From contig JAOUMD010000009.1 in NCBI GenBank assembly GCA_029881675.1, forward strand, positions 1-38,400: a DNA stretch of 38,400 nt, in the 5' to 3' direction. This stretch comes from Minisyncoccota bacterium (lineage in GTDB: Bacteria; Patescibacteriota; Microgenomatia; UBA1400; PJMF01). How positions within the stretch are numbered: the stretch's first letter is position 1; every line of letters starts with the position of its first letter. This document shows positions 17,135 through 25,141 of the stretch, one piece after another. The notes under the pieces were generated by a model. It had not been told where the DNA came from, made no database searches, and worked only from the letters and a program-made list of their open reading frames with translations. The position numbers were made by a program, and so were the translations under genes.

Positions 17135-17989
17135 TCAATAAATAATGCCATATTGAGATACTTTGTCCTCTATTTTTTGTATATCTGGAAGAACTAAGTC
17201 CAAATCAGCTTTTGGGGAAATAACAAAATCTTTAATATTAGCCCAGCTAGGAAACTTGCTATCTCCTTGGTTTCCAGAGTAAAATCTAACTTTAAGATAT
17301 TGTGTAGAAAACTCAGACAGGTTTAGTTTAACTTCGTGCCAATTATCTTGAACACTATTTTCTAAATAAATTATTTGATCATTAACTGATACTACTAATT
17401 TTGTCTGATCAAAACCCTGTAAAATTTCATTGCTTGCTGTTAGATATTTAAAATTTAGTTGTTCAATTCCTAAGGGTAAATTAAGTTCCAGATAATTATC
17501 TTGCCAAAAACCAGAAGAATATTGATTACTGATTTGATATTGATTATCTGATTCCGTGACCTCACCATTAAAAAATGGTTTTACAATATCTAGCACACCT
17601 TGTTCAGACCATTCACTACAATTGTTCAACTGATCACAAGCTCTAACCTTATAATAATATTGACTATCTACTAGTCCCTGTAGATTTAAATTATAGTAAT
17701 TTTGATCAACTTTATATTCTTTTCCTGCAAATGATAATCTGTAATAAACAGGTTCAGAAAGACTTTGATAATCTACAACTTTTTGCCATTTTATTTGTGA
17801 ATTATCACGGATTGTCACTATATGATTTTTATCTAAAATAACACTTGGTGGAGAAACAAAATCACCAACTGTCAACTTGATTCCTTTAAAAAAAGCAGTT
17901 GGATAAAAAAAACTTTCTACTAGACTAAAACTCATAAAAAGTAAACCAATTATTATTAATAAAATTGAGATAAGTCTTTTTATATTCAT
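17135..17989 (-). CDS. Exported protein with Fn3-like domain
   Basis: 284 residues. A lysine/arginine start and a hydrophobic helix (about 5-24) make a signal peptide or anchor; no lipobox is seen. Residues about 60-130 look like a fibronectin type III domain (SQIKWQKV, YYRLSF, LQGLVDSQYYYKVRACD, CSEWSEQG), and the rest is a beta-rich, jelly-roll-like region (LELNLPLGIEQLNFKYL, WHEVKLNLSEF, YLKVRFYSG). It is probably a cell-surface binding or structural protein. It lies downstream of the TasA-like gene, separated by a long hairpin, and may be expressed with it at a different level. Function unknown. Confidence 0.6.
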   Translation of the reverse strand: MNIKRLISILLIIIGLLFMSFSLVESFFYPTAFFKGIKLTVGDFVSPPSVILDKNHIVTIRDNSQIKWQKVVDYQSLSEPVYYRLSFAGKEYKVDQNYYNLNLQGLVDSQYYYKVRACDQLNNCSEWSEQGVLDIVKPFFNGEVTESDNQYQISNQYSSGFWQDNYLELNLPLGIEQLNFKYLTASNEILQGFDQTKLVVSVNDQIIYLENSVQDNWHEVKLNLSEFSTQYLKVRFYSGNQGDSKFPSWANIKDFVISPKADLDLVLPDIQKIEDKVSQYGIIY

Positions 17990-18003
17990 ATTGTTCAGAG
18001 TTA

Positions 18004-18062
18004 AATAGAGAGCAAGTAGGTGTAGCGAATTCTTGTGGGGACGCTTTTACCTGCTCTCTATT
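18004..18062. repeat. Long imperfect inverted repeat between two exported-protein genes
   Basis: AATAGAGAGCA (18004-18014) pairs perfectly with TGCTCTCTATT (18052-18062), with further partial pairing inward (GTA/TAC, AGCG/CGCT). No T-tract follows on either strand, so it is not a standard terminator. It lies after the TasA-like stop and before the next start on the minus strand, where a stable hairpin could set mRNA decay and unequal expression. Confidence 0.6.
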
Positions 18063-18072
18063 AACCCTTAAC

Positions 18073-18603
18073 TTATTGAACTTGTGTCCCGGTGAGGAGC
18101 ACACTTAAATCTACTACGCTACTTTGGATATCATCACTAGACTCGGTAGGAAGCTTGAAAAGTAAGTTGTAGCTTCTTTCTTCTCCTTGTACTAGATTCC
18201 CTCCACTTAAAACCTTCCCAGTCTCAGACCACCATGTTAATGTTTGAAAATCTGGTGCCTCTAAGCTACCAACTTCCTCAATAGCCATTAACATTGTGCC
18301 TGCTAATAATTGGAAATCTGTTCCTGTAAACAAAATCTTAGCTTTTAACTGCAAAGGCACAGATCCATCACTAACATTCTGTACGACAGTTAATATAGGA
18401 TCAGATGTCCATCCTGGAACGATGTTATTAAAACTAACTCCAGCTGTCCATTCATTGACACCATTAATTAACAGTCCAGAACTCCCAACACTGACCCCAA
18501 TCCCACGAACTTTTCCCTGTGAACTAAACCAGGCATAAGCAGCACTAGCAGACATAGCAATTATCATCATTAAAGCGATGAATGTTATCAATGATTTTTT
18601 CAT
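18073..18603 (-). CDS. TasA/camelysin (CalY)-like secreted fibre protein
   Basis: 176 residues: signal peptide with cleavage likely after AYA (residue 24), then WFSSQGKVRGIGVSVG. The family pattern AYAWF then a long beta-sandwich (LLINGVNEWTAGVSF, LQLKAKILFTG, NLLFKLPTES, VVDLSVLLTG) matches TasA/camelysin-type proteins, which in Bacillus form biofilm fibres. A perfect Shine-Dalgarno sequence (AAAGGAGGTGA, 7-base spacing) precedes the ATG, the strongest in the window, which implies high expression. No SipW-type peptidase gene is in the window. Terminator-bounded from the giant surface gene upstream. Similarity is by pattern, so the fibre role is inferred. Confidence 0.65.
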   Translation of the reverse strand: MKKSLITFIALMMIIAMSASAAYAWFSSQGKVRGIGVSVGSSGLLINGVNEWTAGVSFNNIVPGWTSDPILTVVQNVSDGSVPLQLKAKILFTGTDFQLLAGTMLMAIEEVGSLEAPDFQTLTWWSETGKVLSGGNLVQGEERSYNLLFKLPTESSDDIQSSVVDLSVLLTGTQVQ

Positions 18604-18606
18604 AAA

Positions 18607-18617
18607 AAATCACCTCC
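18607..18617 (-). promoter_or_regulatory. Perfect Shine-Dalgarno sequence of the TasA-like gene
   Basis: AAAGGAGGTGA is fully complementary to the usual 16S 3' tail, with seven bases to the ATG. It stands out because several other starts in the window have no ribosome-binding site. A small inverted repeat, TTCTT-AC-AAGAA (18659-18670), sits upstream near a TATAGT and could be an operator; this is weak. Confidence 0.75.
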
Positions 18618-18704
18618 TTTCAAATAAATATTAATTAAAGGTGAGTTTATTACTATATTCTTACAAGAAGATTACATCGAATATACCAATTGGTTTGCAT
18701 ATAT

Positions 18705-18733
18705 AAAAAGCACCCATTAATTGGGTGCTTTTT
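18705..18733 (-). terminator. Intrinsic terminator after the giant surface-protein gene
   Basis: A stem of about 11-12 bp (AAAAAGCACCCA with TGGGTGCTTTTT) is flanked by A- and T-tracts, so it can act on both strands. On the minus strand it follows the stop at 18755. Confidence 0.9.
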
Positions 18734-18754
18734 TAATATCTATATTAAAGCTTA

Positions 18755-21700
18755 TTACTCTTCGATAAACATATGAGCAATCATTTTTGCAGAAATTCCA
18801 ACTCCTATGGAAAGCAGTGCAAACCATTGAGCAACAGTATTTATAAATGTTTCTTGAGTGTAACATTCGCTATTTTTCATGAAATAGAATAATCCAATTG
18901 TAACTAGAGTAATTCCGACAAGAGCTACAAATCTAAATGAGCCAGAATCTTTCTTCATTATTTCAAGACCAATGATGACTGCTAGTTGAAGCACTAAGAG
19001 AATCAAAGGAAGATAGCTTGCCCAAGGGCTACAGGTAGTATCACCTAAAACCTCACCATCTTCTGATAAAACTACAGTTTCTTCTTTTGTTGTTGAGTCA
19101 TCTTTCTTACCACCATCAGCATCAACTATAGTAGTAGTTCCAGCTGTGTAGACTCCTCCAACACCAGTTCCTGTAGTAACACCCAAGACAGTTCCTTCAT
19201 CATTCTCAGGAGCTGGACCAGGGCCTACTCTGAAGTCAAGTTTCTTTTCTGTAAAGTTACCAGCATCATCTACAGCTTTGACACTAACAGTCCATACCCC
19301 ATCGTATAGATTATCTAATTGATGGAAGAAATCATCTCTACCAGTATCTACACCGTAAGAAGTACCATCTTCATGTTTCCATGACACTTTATAGTGTGTG
19401 ACATCGCTATCATCTGATGGAGCTTTCCAAGAGGCATCAGCTGTGTCAGATGTAATCTTTTCAACCTTTACTTCAAGTGGTTCTCCAGCAGGATTAGTTG
19501 CATCATATTTGACTTCTTTAATACCTAAGCTTGAGATATTCCCAATGGTATCAATAGATCTGTAGTAAAGGATATTTTGTCCTTCACCTGGAGGATTGAT
19601 TGGAGAACTATAAGTTGTCCAAGTTTCTGTAGTGCTATTCCATTGGTACTCAATTCTCTCAAGGCTATAGTTATCGCTAGCAGTTAAAGTAATAGTTGGA
19701 TTATTATATCTATACCAACCTCTTTCTCCACCAGGAGTTGTAGGGTCAATTGCTAATAATACTTCAGGAATTGTTTTATCAAAAACAATCTTGATTGTAT
19801 ATGTATCTTCAACATTACCAGCAACATCTATTGCATGAGATGTAACAGTATAGAAACCTTCTGGAACATCACTCAATTGATAATCCCATGAAGTAGTTCC
19901 ATTAGCTCTGAAAAGTGAGTCTGTGGCTACCCAAGCGGATCCAGTTGCATCCCAGTATGTTCTAGAACTTTCTTCTTCACCAAAGCCTAAGTGGGAGATT
20001 GAAAGAAGGACATGATCAACTCCAGAGAAATCATCAGTTGCACTACCTTCAATTAAACCTGAAAAAGTACTTGTTTGGACTTCTCCACCATCTTCTAGAC
20101 CGAAGCTAGAGATGATTGAAGAAGGATCTATATGATCAACAGACACTTCAATCCAGTGAGCAGAGCCTCCATCTTTATTATTAGCACTGTCTCTTGCTTC
20201 TAATTTTATTGTATAAGTTCCATCGGCTACTAAAGTTGTATCCCAACTTAATAGTAATTTATCTGTAAATGAATTTGTATCATTTACAACTCCTGGACCA
20301 GCAACTGTGGTACCACTAGAGTTTTGAATTACAAACCAGTAATGATGAGGATTATCATCTTCAACAGTTCCTCTGATATCTATAGTTCCTGTAACTAAAC
20401 CAGTAGTTGGGTTAGTAATTTCTACGTTTGGTGCTTCTTGATCAAGAGTTAAACCACATTGATCTGAAAGATTACTTTCATTACCAGCATTATCTACAGC
20501 TATGAGTGTGTAATGATATGGATTATTTCCAGCAGTCATATTTGCTGTCTTTATAGTTGATCCTGCATCAAACCATTGATGTTTTTCTTTGAATTTTGTA
20601 CCAAACCAGTAACCTTTTAAGTCACTATCTGAATTAGCATTCCATTCAAAAGTAACTTTAGTGTCATTGGTATATCCTTCACAACCAATTTCATTAGCAG
20701 CACTTGTACCGTGCCCTTTGTAGATTGTTCCCCATGTTGGGATACTTGGAGAGGTTACATCATAAACAACGCCGTAAGCATATGCGCTACTTTCAACATT
20801 TCCTGCTACATCTGTACCAGCTACTTTAATGTCGTAAGTACCCTCAACACTAGGAGTCCAGTCATAACTAAAGTTAAATGGCTCATCATTTGATCCATTA
20901 CTTAAAGTTGTAATTAACTGCCAATTGTTTTGACCAGCTTCACTGTAGTAAAGGTTTACTTCATCTACACCATTAGTGTCAGTTGAAGAACCTTCAATCA
21001 AAATTGATTGGTTAGTCTCAGTATTATCAGTTGGTGAAGTTAGGGTTGTAACTGGAGCAGTCCAGTCTGTAGTAATACTACAAGTGTTAGACCAGTCTGA
21101 GTAATTACCTAAGACATCCATAGCTCTGACTTTTACATTATGTGTTCCTTCATTAAGTGAACCACCATATTGAGAAGTTGTTCTAGTAGTTGTCCACTGA
21201 CCTCTTGTTCCATTTGGTTTTGGATAATCAATGAAGTATTCATAACTAGAAAAACCACTTCCTGAATCAGTTGAGTCAGTCCAGTCTACTGTTGTGTTAT
21301 GAATATTAGTAATACTTCCACAATCTAGGTCTGGATTTAAGAATCCAAGAACTTCTGGAGTTGTAGGAGCCTCACTGTCATAATTAATTTGACAGCTACC
21401 ACCTAAGCTTTCTTCACTAAGTGCCCAGTCAGATTTATTACCAGCTTGATCTACTGCTCTAACTGCAAAACCATAAGTACCATCTACTGGGGCAACCCAA
21501 GTATTAGGTAGAGAAGCTTGATATAAAACTTTTTCATTTAATCCTTGTGCACCACTTGGATGGAAAGATGAATATTCATAGTGAGAGAAATCATCTTCAA
21601 TACTATCGTCCCATTTAGGGACCATGTTTTGTCTTAAAGAGAAGTCACTACATTGATATTCATTACCATCTCCACCAAGTCTTCTTAGACCAGTTGGCAT

Positions 21701-23872
21701 AGTTGGATTTGTATTATCATAGGTGAAATCTCCTTTTATTCCATGATTATAGTTACCAACATTATCAGTAGCCCTTGCCCAGAAAGTATGATCATTTAAT
21801 ACTTCTGACATTAGTCCATGAGTATTAATATATTTTCCATCTGCAGGAACTTGATATTCGAAACGATATATATTTCCAGACACAGGAGTTGCAATCCATT
21901 CTCTTGGAGCTACATATGCATTAGATTTACTAGTAATTCTAAACTCAACATCTCTAATTCCAGATTCTGCATCATCTGCAACAACTTCAATTCTTACAAA
22001 GTCTCCTGGTTTTACAAAGCTCTTTTCTGTGTAGCTTGAGCCATCTTCAGAAACATACATCTTAATATCACTCATAGAAGGGATACCTTTGTCATATGTA
22101 AAAGTAGTGGCTGGAGAATTAGTATAATTTCCAGCTTGATCAAATGCTTTAATATAGAATCTCAAGCCATCAACAACTGTTGTGATTGGAGTATGAAGAT
22201 CAATATATTTTCCATCAGCTGGGAAAGTAAACTCTCTTACAAACTTATATCCAGTAGTATTTACAAAATATCCTGAATCAATATATCCACCTCCAGAAGC
22301 ATTTTTAGCCAACAGTCTAACTGAACCCATTCCAGAACCAGTATCTGTAATATCAGCTTCAACTCTTACTAAGTCTCCTGCTCTCATGAAAGTAGATTCA
22401 ACCCCATTTACAAACATTTTTATGTTTGTTAAGACTGGGTTAGTTGTATCCTTAAACGTATAAACCCTGGTATTCCCATAATCTGTATAACTATATTGAC
22501 CAACAGTATCATCAACAGAAACAGTTTTTGTAATATCATCAAGCCAAATATGAGTAGACTCATCATGTGAACTACTTCCAGTTACAATTAATTTAGCTTC
22601 AGTAGTTACTCCTCCACCTTGATCAACATTAATACCACCCCATCCATTTCCTGATGTTGTAACATTATTAACAGTGACAGTTGACCCATTCACAGTAATT
22701 CCTGAAGCATCATTATTTAATACAGTTAAATTATCAAATAAAACGTTATCCGCTACATATGCTTGAATACCATGTAAGTTTGTTCCATTTGTACCATCAA
22801 TAATTAAGTTCTTAACTGTAGTGTTATCACTAAAGATTACTAAAGATGAATTGTTTGAATTATTTGTTTTCGTAAATGTTGGAGAAATTGTATTACTGTG
22901 ACCATCAATAGTAATTTCTTTATTTACATCTACTCTATGTCCAATGGTAATATCACTTAAAATATCAATTGTGTCACCATTACTTGAGCCATCAACTGCA
23001 TCTTGTAAACTGGAATAGCAAACACCTACGGCATATACGCCACTGACACAATCTGCTCCTGGATTAATTGTCACCACAAACACAGTAAAGTGATCTACAC
23101 CCACTGCTTTAATCTCATTACCTGTAATAGTATTTGTTAATTCTTCACCAGTTGATAAACCATCTAGATTCTCTGCATATACAACCTTAGCTGTACCATC
23201 TGCTCCCTCTGGAAGAGGAAGAGTTAAATCATATTCAAAGGTACCATCTTCCATAGAAGAGGTAATGTCATAAGCAACATTAGATAATGCACCTAGAGAC
23301 TCTACTTGCTCATCACTTAAGATAATTTCTTCAATATTTAAGTTCCCTGCATTTTCAGGTAGTGAAGTAAAAGTAACACTTACTTGATCATTTTGAGGTG
23401 CTACGTAAGTCTTGTTTAACTCAACTTGAGCAACACTTGAGACATTATCTTTTGTTAACCAAAGAACTCCATCAGTAAGATGATAATCTGCTTTATAATT
23501 AGCCTCTGTAAACTCTAAGCTGCCATGATTAAATTCATCTTCAACACATTCTTCACTAGAACAAGTTCCAACAAAAATATTTTCTTCAAAGTTTGCACCA
23601 TTAACACTACCAGTGATAGCTTCTTGTGGAGTCTCTTCATCATTATCATCATATGTAAGAAGATACTGGGTATCTGTATTTACAGATCCTTTAAGAGTTA
23701 ACTGATGTTCTTCACTAGCAAAATCCAATGAAACATCACTGACTACTGGAGTCTCTGCAGCGTAAGCTGGAGTAGCTAAAATTGAAAGAGGAGCAATGTT
23801 TTGAAATAACAATAAAGATATTGTAAATATCGAATGAATCTTCCTAATGTTTTTTTTGATGTGTTTTAACAT
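18755..23872 (-). CDS. Giant multidomain surface protein (beta-helix, Ig/Fn3-like repeats, C-terminal membrane anchor)
   Basis: 1705 residues. Signal peptide with a likely cut after TPAYA (about 37). Residues about 40-270 form a beta-rich N-terminal domain, and about 285-430 a parallel beta-helix (SLQDAVDGSSNGDTIDI, then repeated DNVLFDNLTV-type turns). Two duplicated ~120-residue modules follow, each with a PADGKYI-H and A-D/T-x-GNY signature (about 478-720). A long run of Ig/Fn3-like modules comes next, most ending in D-x-AGN. A linker rich in Thr, Asp and Lys leads to three membrane helices at the C-terminus, an unusual end compared with a single-helix or LPXTG anchor. It probably forms a cell-surface stalk, adhesin or S-layer-like structure. 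The translation signal before the ATG is weak. A specific ligand cannot be inferred. Confidence 0.85.
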   Translation of the reverse strand: MLKHIKKNIRKIHSIFTISLLLFQNIAPLSILATPAYAAETPVVSDVSLDFASEEHQLTLKGSVNTDTQYLLTYDDNDEETPQEAITGSVNGANFEENIFVGTCSSEECVEDEFNHGSLEFTEANYKADYHLTDGVLWLTKDNVSSVAQVELNKTYVAPQNDQVSVTFTSLPENAGNLNIEEIILSDEQVESLGALSNVAYDITSSMEDGTFEYDLTLPLPEGADGTAKVVYAENLDGLSTGEELTNTITGNEIKAVGVDHFTVFVVTINPGADCVSGVYAVGVCYSSLQDAVDGSSNGDTIDILSDITIGHRVDVNKEITIDGHSNTISPTFTKTNNSNNSSLVIFSDNTTVKNLIIDGTNGTNLHGIQAYVADNVLFDNLTVLNNDASGITVNGSTVTVNNVTTSGNGWGGINVDQGGGVTTEAKLIVTGSSSHDESTHIWLDDITKTVSVDDTVGQYSYTDYGNTRVYTFKDTTNPVLTNIKMFVNGVESTFMRAGDLVRVEADITDTGSGMGSVRLLAKNASGGGYIDSGYFVNTTGYKFVREFTFPADGKYIDLHTPITTVVDGLRFYIKAFDQAGNYTNSPATTFTYDKGIPSMSDIKMYVSEDGSSYTEKSFVKPGDFVRIEVVADDAESGIRDVEFRITSKSNAYVAPREWIATPVSGNIYRFEYQVPADGKYINTHGLMSEVLNDHTFWARATDNVGNYNHGIKGDFTYDNTNPTMPTGLRRLGGDGNEYQCSDFSLRQNMVPKWDDSIEDDFSHYEYSSFHPSGAQGLNEKVLYQASLPNTWVAPVDGTYGFAVRAVDQAGNKSDWALSEESLGGSCQINYDSEAPTTPEVLGFLNPDLDCGSITNIHNTTVDWTDSTDSGSGFSSYEYFIDYPKPNGTRGQWTTTRTTSQYGGSLNEGTHNVKVRAMDVLGNYSDWSNTCSITTDWTAPVTTLTSPTDNTETNQSILIEGSSTDTNGVDEVNLYYSEAGQNNWQLITTLSNGSNDEPFNFSYDWTPSVEGTYDIKVAGTDVAGNVESSAYAYGVVYDVTSPSIPTWGTIYKGHGTSAANEIGCEGYTNDTKVTFEWNANSDSDLKGYWFGTKFKEKHQWFDAGSTIKTANMTAGNNPYHYTLIAVDNAGNESNLSDQCGLTLDQEAPNVEITNPTTGLVTGTIDIRGTVEDDNPHHYWFVIQNSSGTTVAGPGVVNDTNSFTDKLLLSWDTTLVADGTYTIKLEARDSANNKDGGSAHWIEVSVDHIDPSSIISSFGLEDGGEVQTSTFSGLIEGSATDDFSGVDHVLLSISHLGFGEEESSRTYWDATGSAWVATDSLFRANGTTSWDYQLSDVPEGFYTVTSHAIDVAGNVEDTYTIKIVFDKTIPEVLLAIDPTTPGGERGWYRYNNPTITLTASDNYSLERIEYQWNSTTETWTTYSSPINPPGEGQNILYYRSIDTIGNISSLGIKEVKYDATNPAGEPLEVKVEKITSDTADASWKAPSDDSDVTHYKVSWKHEDGTSYGVDTGRDDFFHQLDNLYDGVWTVSVKAVDDAGNFTEKKLDFRVGPGPAPENDEGTVLGVTTGTGVGGVYTAGTTTIVDADGGKKDDSTTKEETVVLSEDGEVLGDTTCSPWASYLPLILLVLQLAVIIGLEIMKKDSGSFRFVALVGITLVTIGLFYFMKNSECYTQETFINTVAQWFALLSIGVGISAKMIAHMFIEE

Positions 23873-23938
23873 TTTTATTTTCTAAAGATAAATCTTTGTT
23901 AATTCTAAATAATTTACTATATAAATGATATATCAAAT

Positions 23939-23966
23939 AAAAAAAACCAACTCCCAAGAGCTGGTT
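23939..23966 (-). terminator. Intrinsic terminator of the mur operon
   Basis: On the minus strand AACCAGCTC pairs with GAGTTGGTT (one G-U) around TTGG and runs into a T-tract. It lies downstream of mraY and upstream of the giant surface-protein gene. Confidence 0.88.
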
Positions 23967-24006
23967 ATATTAACTACAAAATAGTAATTGTGTATTATTT
24001 GACATA

Positions 24007-24038
24007 GATAGTTTCTAACTCAAAAGTTATAAACTATC
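24007..24038. repeat. Near-perfect inverted repeat downstream of mraY
   Basis: GATAGTTT, one mismatch, TAACT, loop CAAA, AGTTA, AAACTATC: 13 of 14 positions pair. No T-tract follows in either direction, so it is not a standard terminator. It lies between mraY and the operon terminator, where it might protect the mRNA 3' end or bind a protein. Confidence 0.7.
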
Positions 24039-24091
24039 GTTTATCATATCATATTATTATGAAAATATTACAAGAACCTGACAAAATAAAA

Positions 24092-25138
24092 CTAAATGAC
24101 TGCCAGCCAAACACCAAAGATTGTTAACATAACTTGGACCAACCAAATTCTTTGCACAATCTTAGGTTCTTCCCAACCCTTTTGTTGTAGGGTCAAGTGA
24201 AATGGCGCAGCTGGGAATACTTTTTTCTTCCTAATTTTTTTAGAAAGAAGCTGAACAAATGAGCTGAAGATTTCAAAAACAAAGACTGCCCCAATGATAA
24301 CAAGAGCTAATACTTTACCAAGTAATAAACCTACTACTGCTAAAGTTGCGCCAAAAGCTAATGCTCCAACATCTCCCATGAACATACGAGCTGGAAAAAC
24401 ATTAAAGTATAAAAAGGAAATTAATGATCCAATCCAGAGTGCTAAGAAAATTGAAAGTGGCACGTCAAGAATTGAAGCAGATAAGAACCATAAACCAAAC
24501 AAACTGATCATTAAAGTTCCTGCCGCCAAACCATCTAGCCCATCAGTGATATTAACTGCGTTAGCAAATGCCACAATAGTAAATGTTGCAAAAGGAATAT
24601 ATACCCACCCTAGATGTAAACTATGTGAAACAAACGGAACATGAACAAAATCTATACCTAAGTTCTGATAAAGCATTACAGAAATAATAGTTGCCAAGAT
24701 AATTTGCAAAATTAATTTATGCTTCATTCTAAGACCAAAAAACTTTTCCTTTTCGAATTGAAAAAATTTCTTAACATCATCATAAAGACCTAATATGCCA
24801 AATGACAGGAAAGTAAAAAATAAAATGTTAACATTGGACTGAAGATCAGCATGTAAACTCGTTACCTCAATACCTAGGTACTTAATCATTGGAAAAACCA
24901 TTGCAAAGAGAAGAGAAACTACAATAATAACTAACAATCCTCCCCCGACTGGCTTACCAGCTTTTTGTTTGTGAAACTTATCAAAAATTGGTGTTAGTTT
25001 ACCAAAGGCATCTCTAGTCTCTTGATTAGCCCGTTGGAATTTCAATGCATATAGCATATTAATAAACGGCACAATCAATATGCTGGTGATAATGAATGAA
25101 AAAAGTAATAAACCTAAAAGTAGGGCAAGTGAAGCCAT
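24092..25138 (-). CDS. mraY: Phospho-MurNAc-pentapeptide translocase MraY
   Basis: 348 residues with about ten membrane helices. Catalytic acidic sites are kept: GLYDDVKKF, NITDGLDGLA and FMGDVGALAFG. The enzyme joins phospho-MurNAc-pentapeptide to undecaprenyl phosphate, giving lipid I at the inner membrane face. In the last loop, E. coli has three consecutive His before KGW; here the aligned stretch is HLTLQQKGW, so only the first His remains. Start chosen by AGGAG eight bases upstream. Last gene of the mur operon, 3 nt after murA. Confidence 0.94.
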   Translation of the reverse strand: MASLALLLGLLLFSFIITSILIVPFINMLYALKFQRANQETRDAFGKLTPIFDKFHKQKAGKPVGGGLLVIIVVSLLFAMVFPMIKYLGIEVTSLHADLQSNVNILFFTFLSFGILGLYDDVKKFFQFEKEKFFGLRMKHKLILQIILATIISVMLYQNLGIDFVHVPFVSHSLHLGWVYIPFATFTIVAFANAVNITDGLDGLAAGTLMISLFGLWFLSASILDVPLSIFLALWIGSLISFLYFNVFPARMFMGDVGALAFGATLAVVGLLLGKVLALVIIGAVFVFEIFSSFVQLLSKKIRKKKVFPAAPFHLTLQQKGWEEPKIVQRIWLVQVMLTIFGVWLAVI

Positions 25139-25141
25139 ATG

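Noticed and set aside
16812-17141. 109-codon + strand frame across the start of the RelA/SpoT-like gene and its leader
   Set aside because: Overlaps the minus-strand gene and the attenuator; low-complexity hydrophobic translation and no start signal.
24294-24644. 116-codon + strand frame inside mraY
   Set aside because: Antisense shadow of mraY, rich in Ala, Lys and Pro; no ribosome-binding site.
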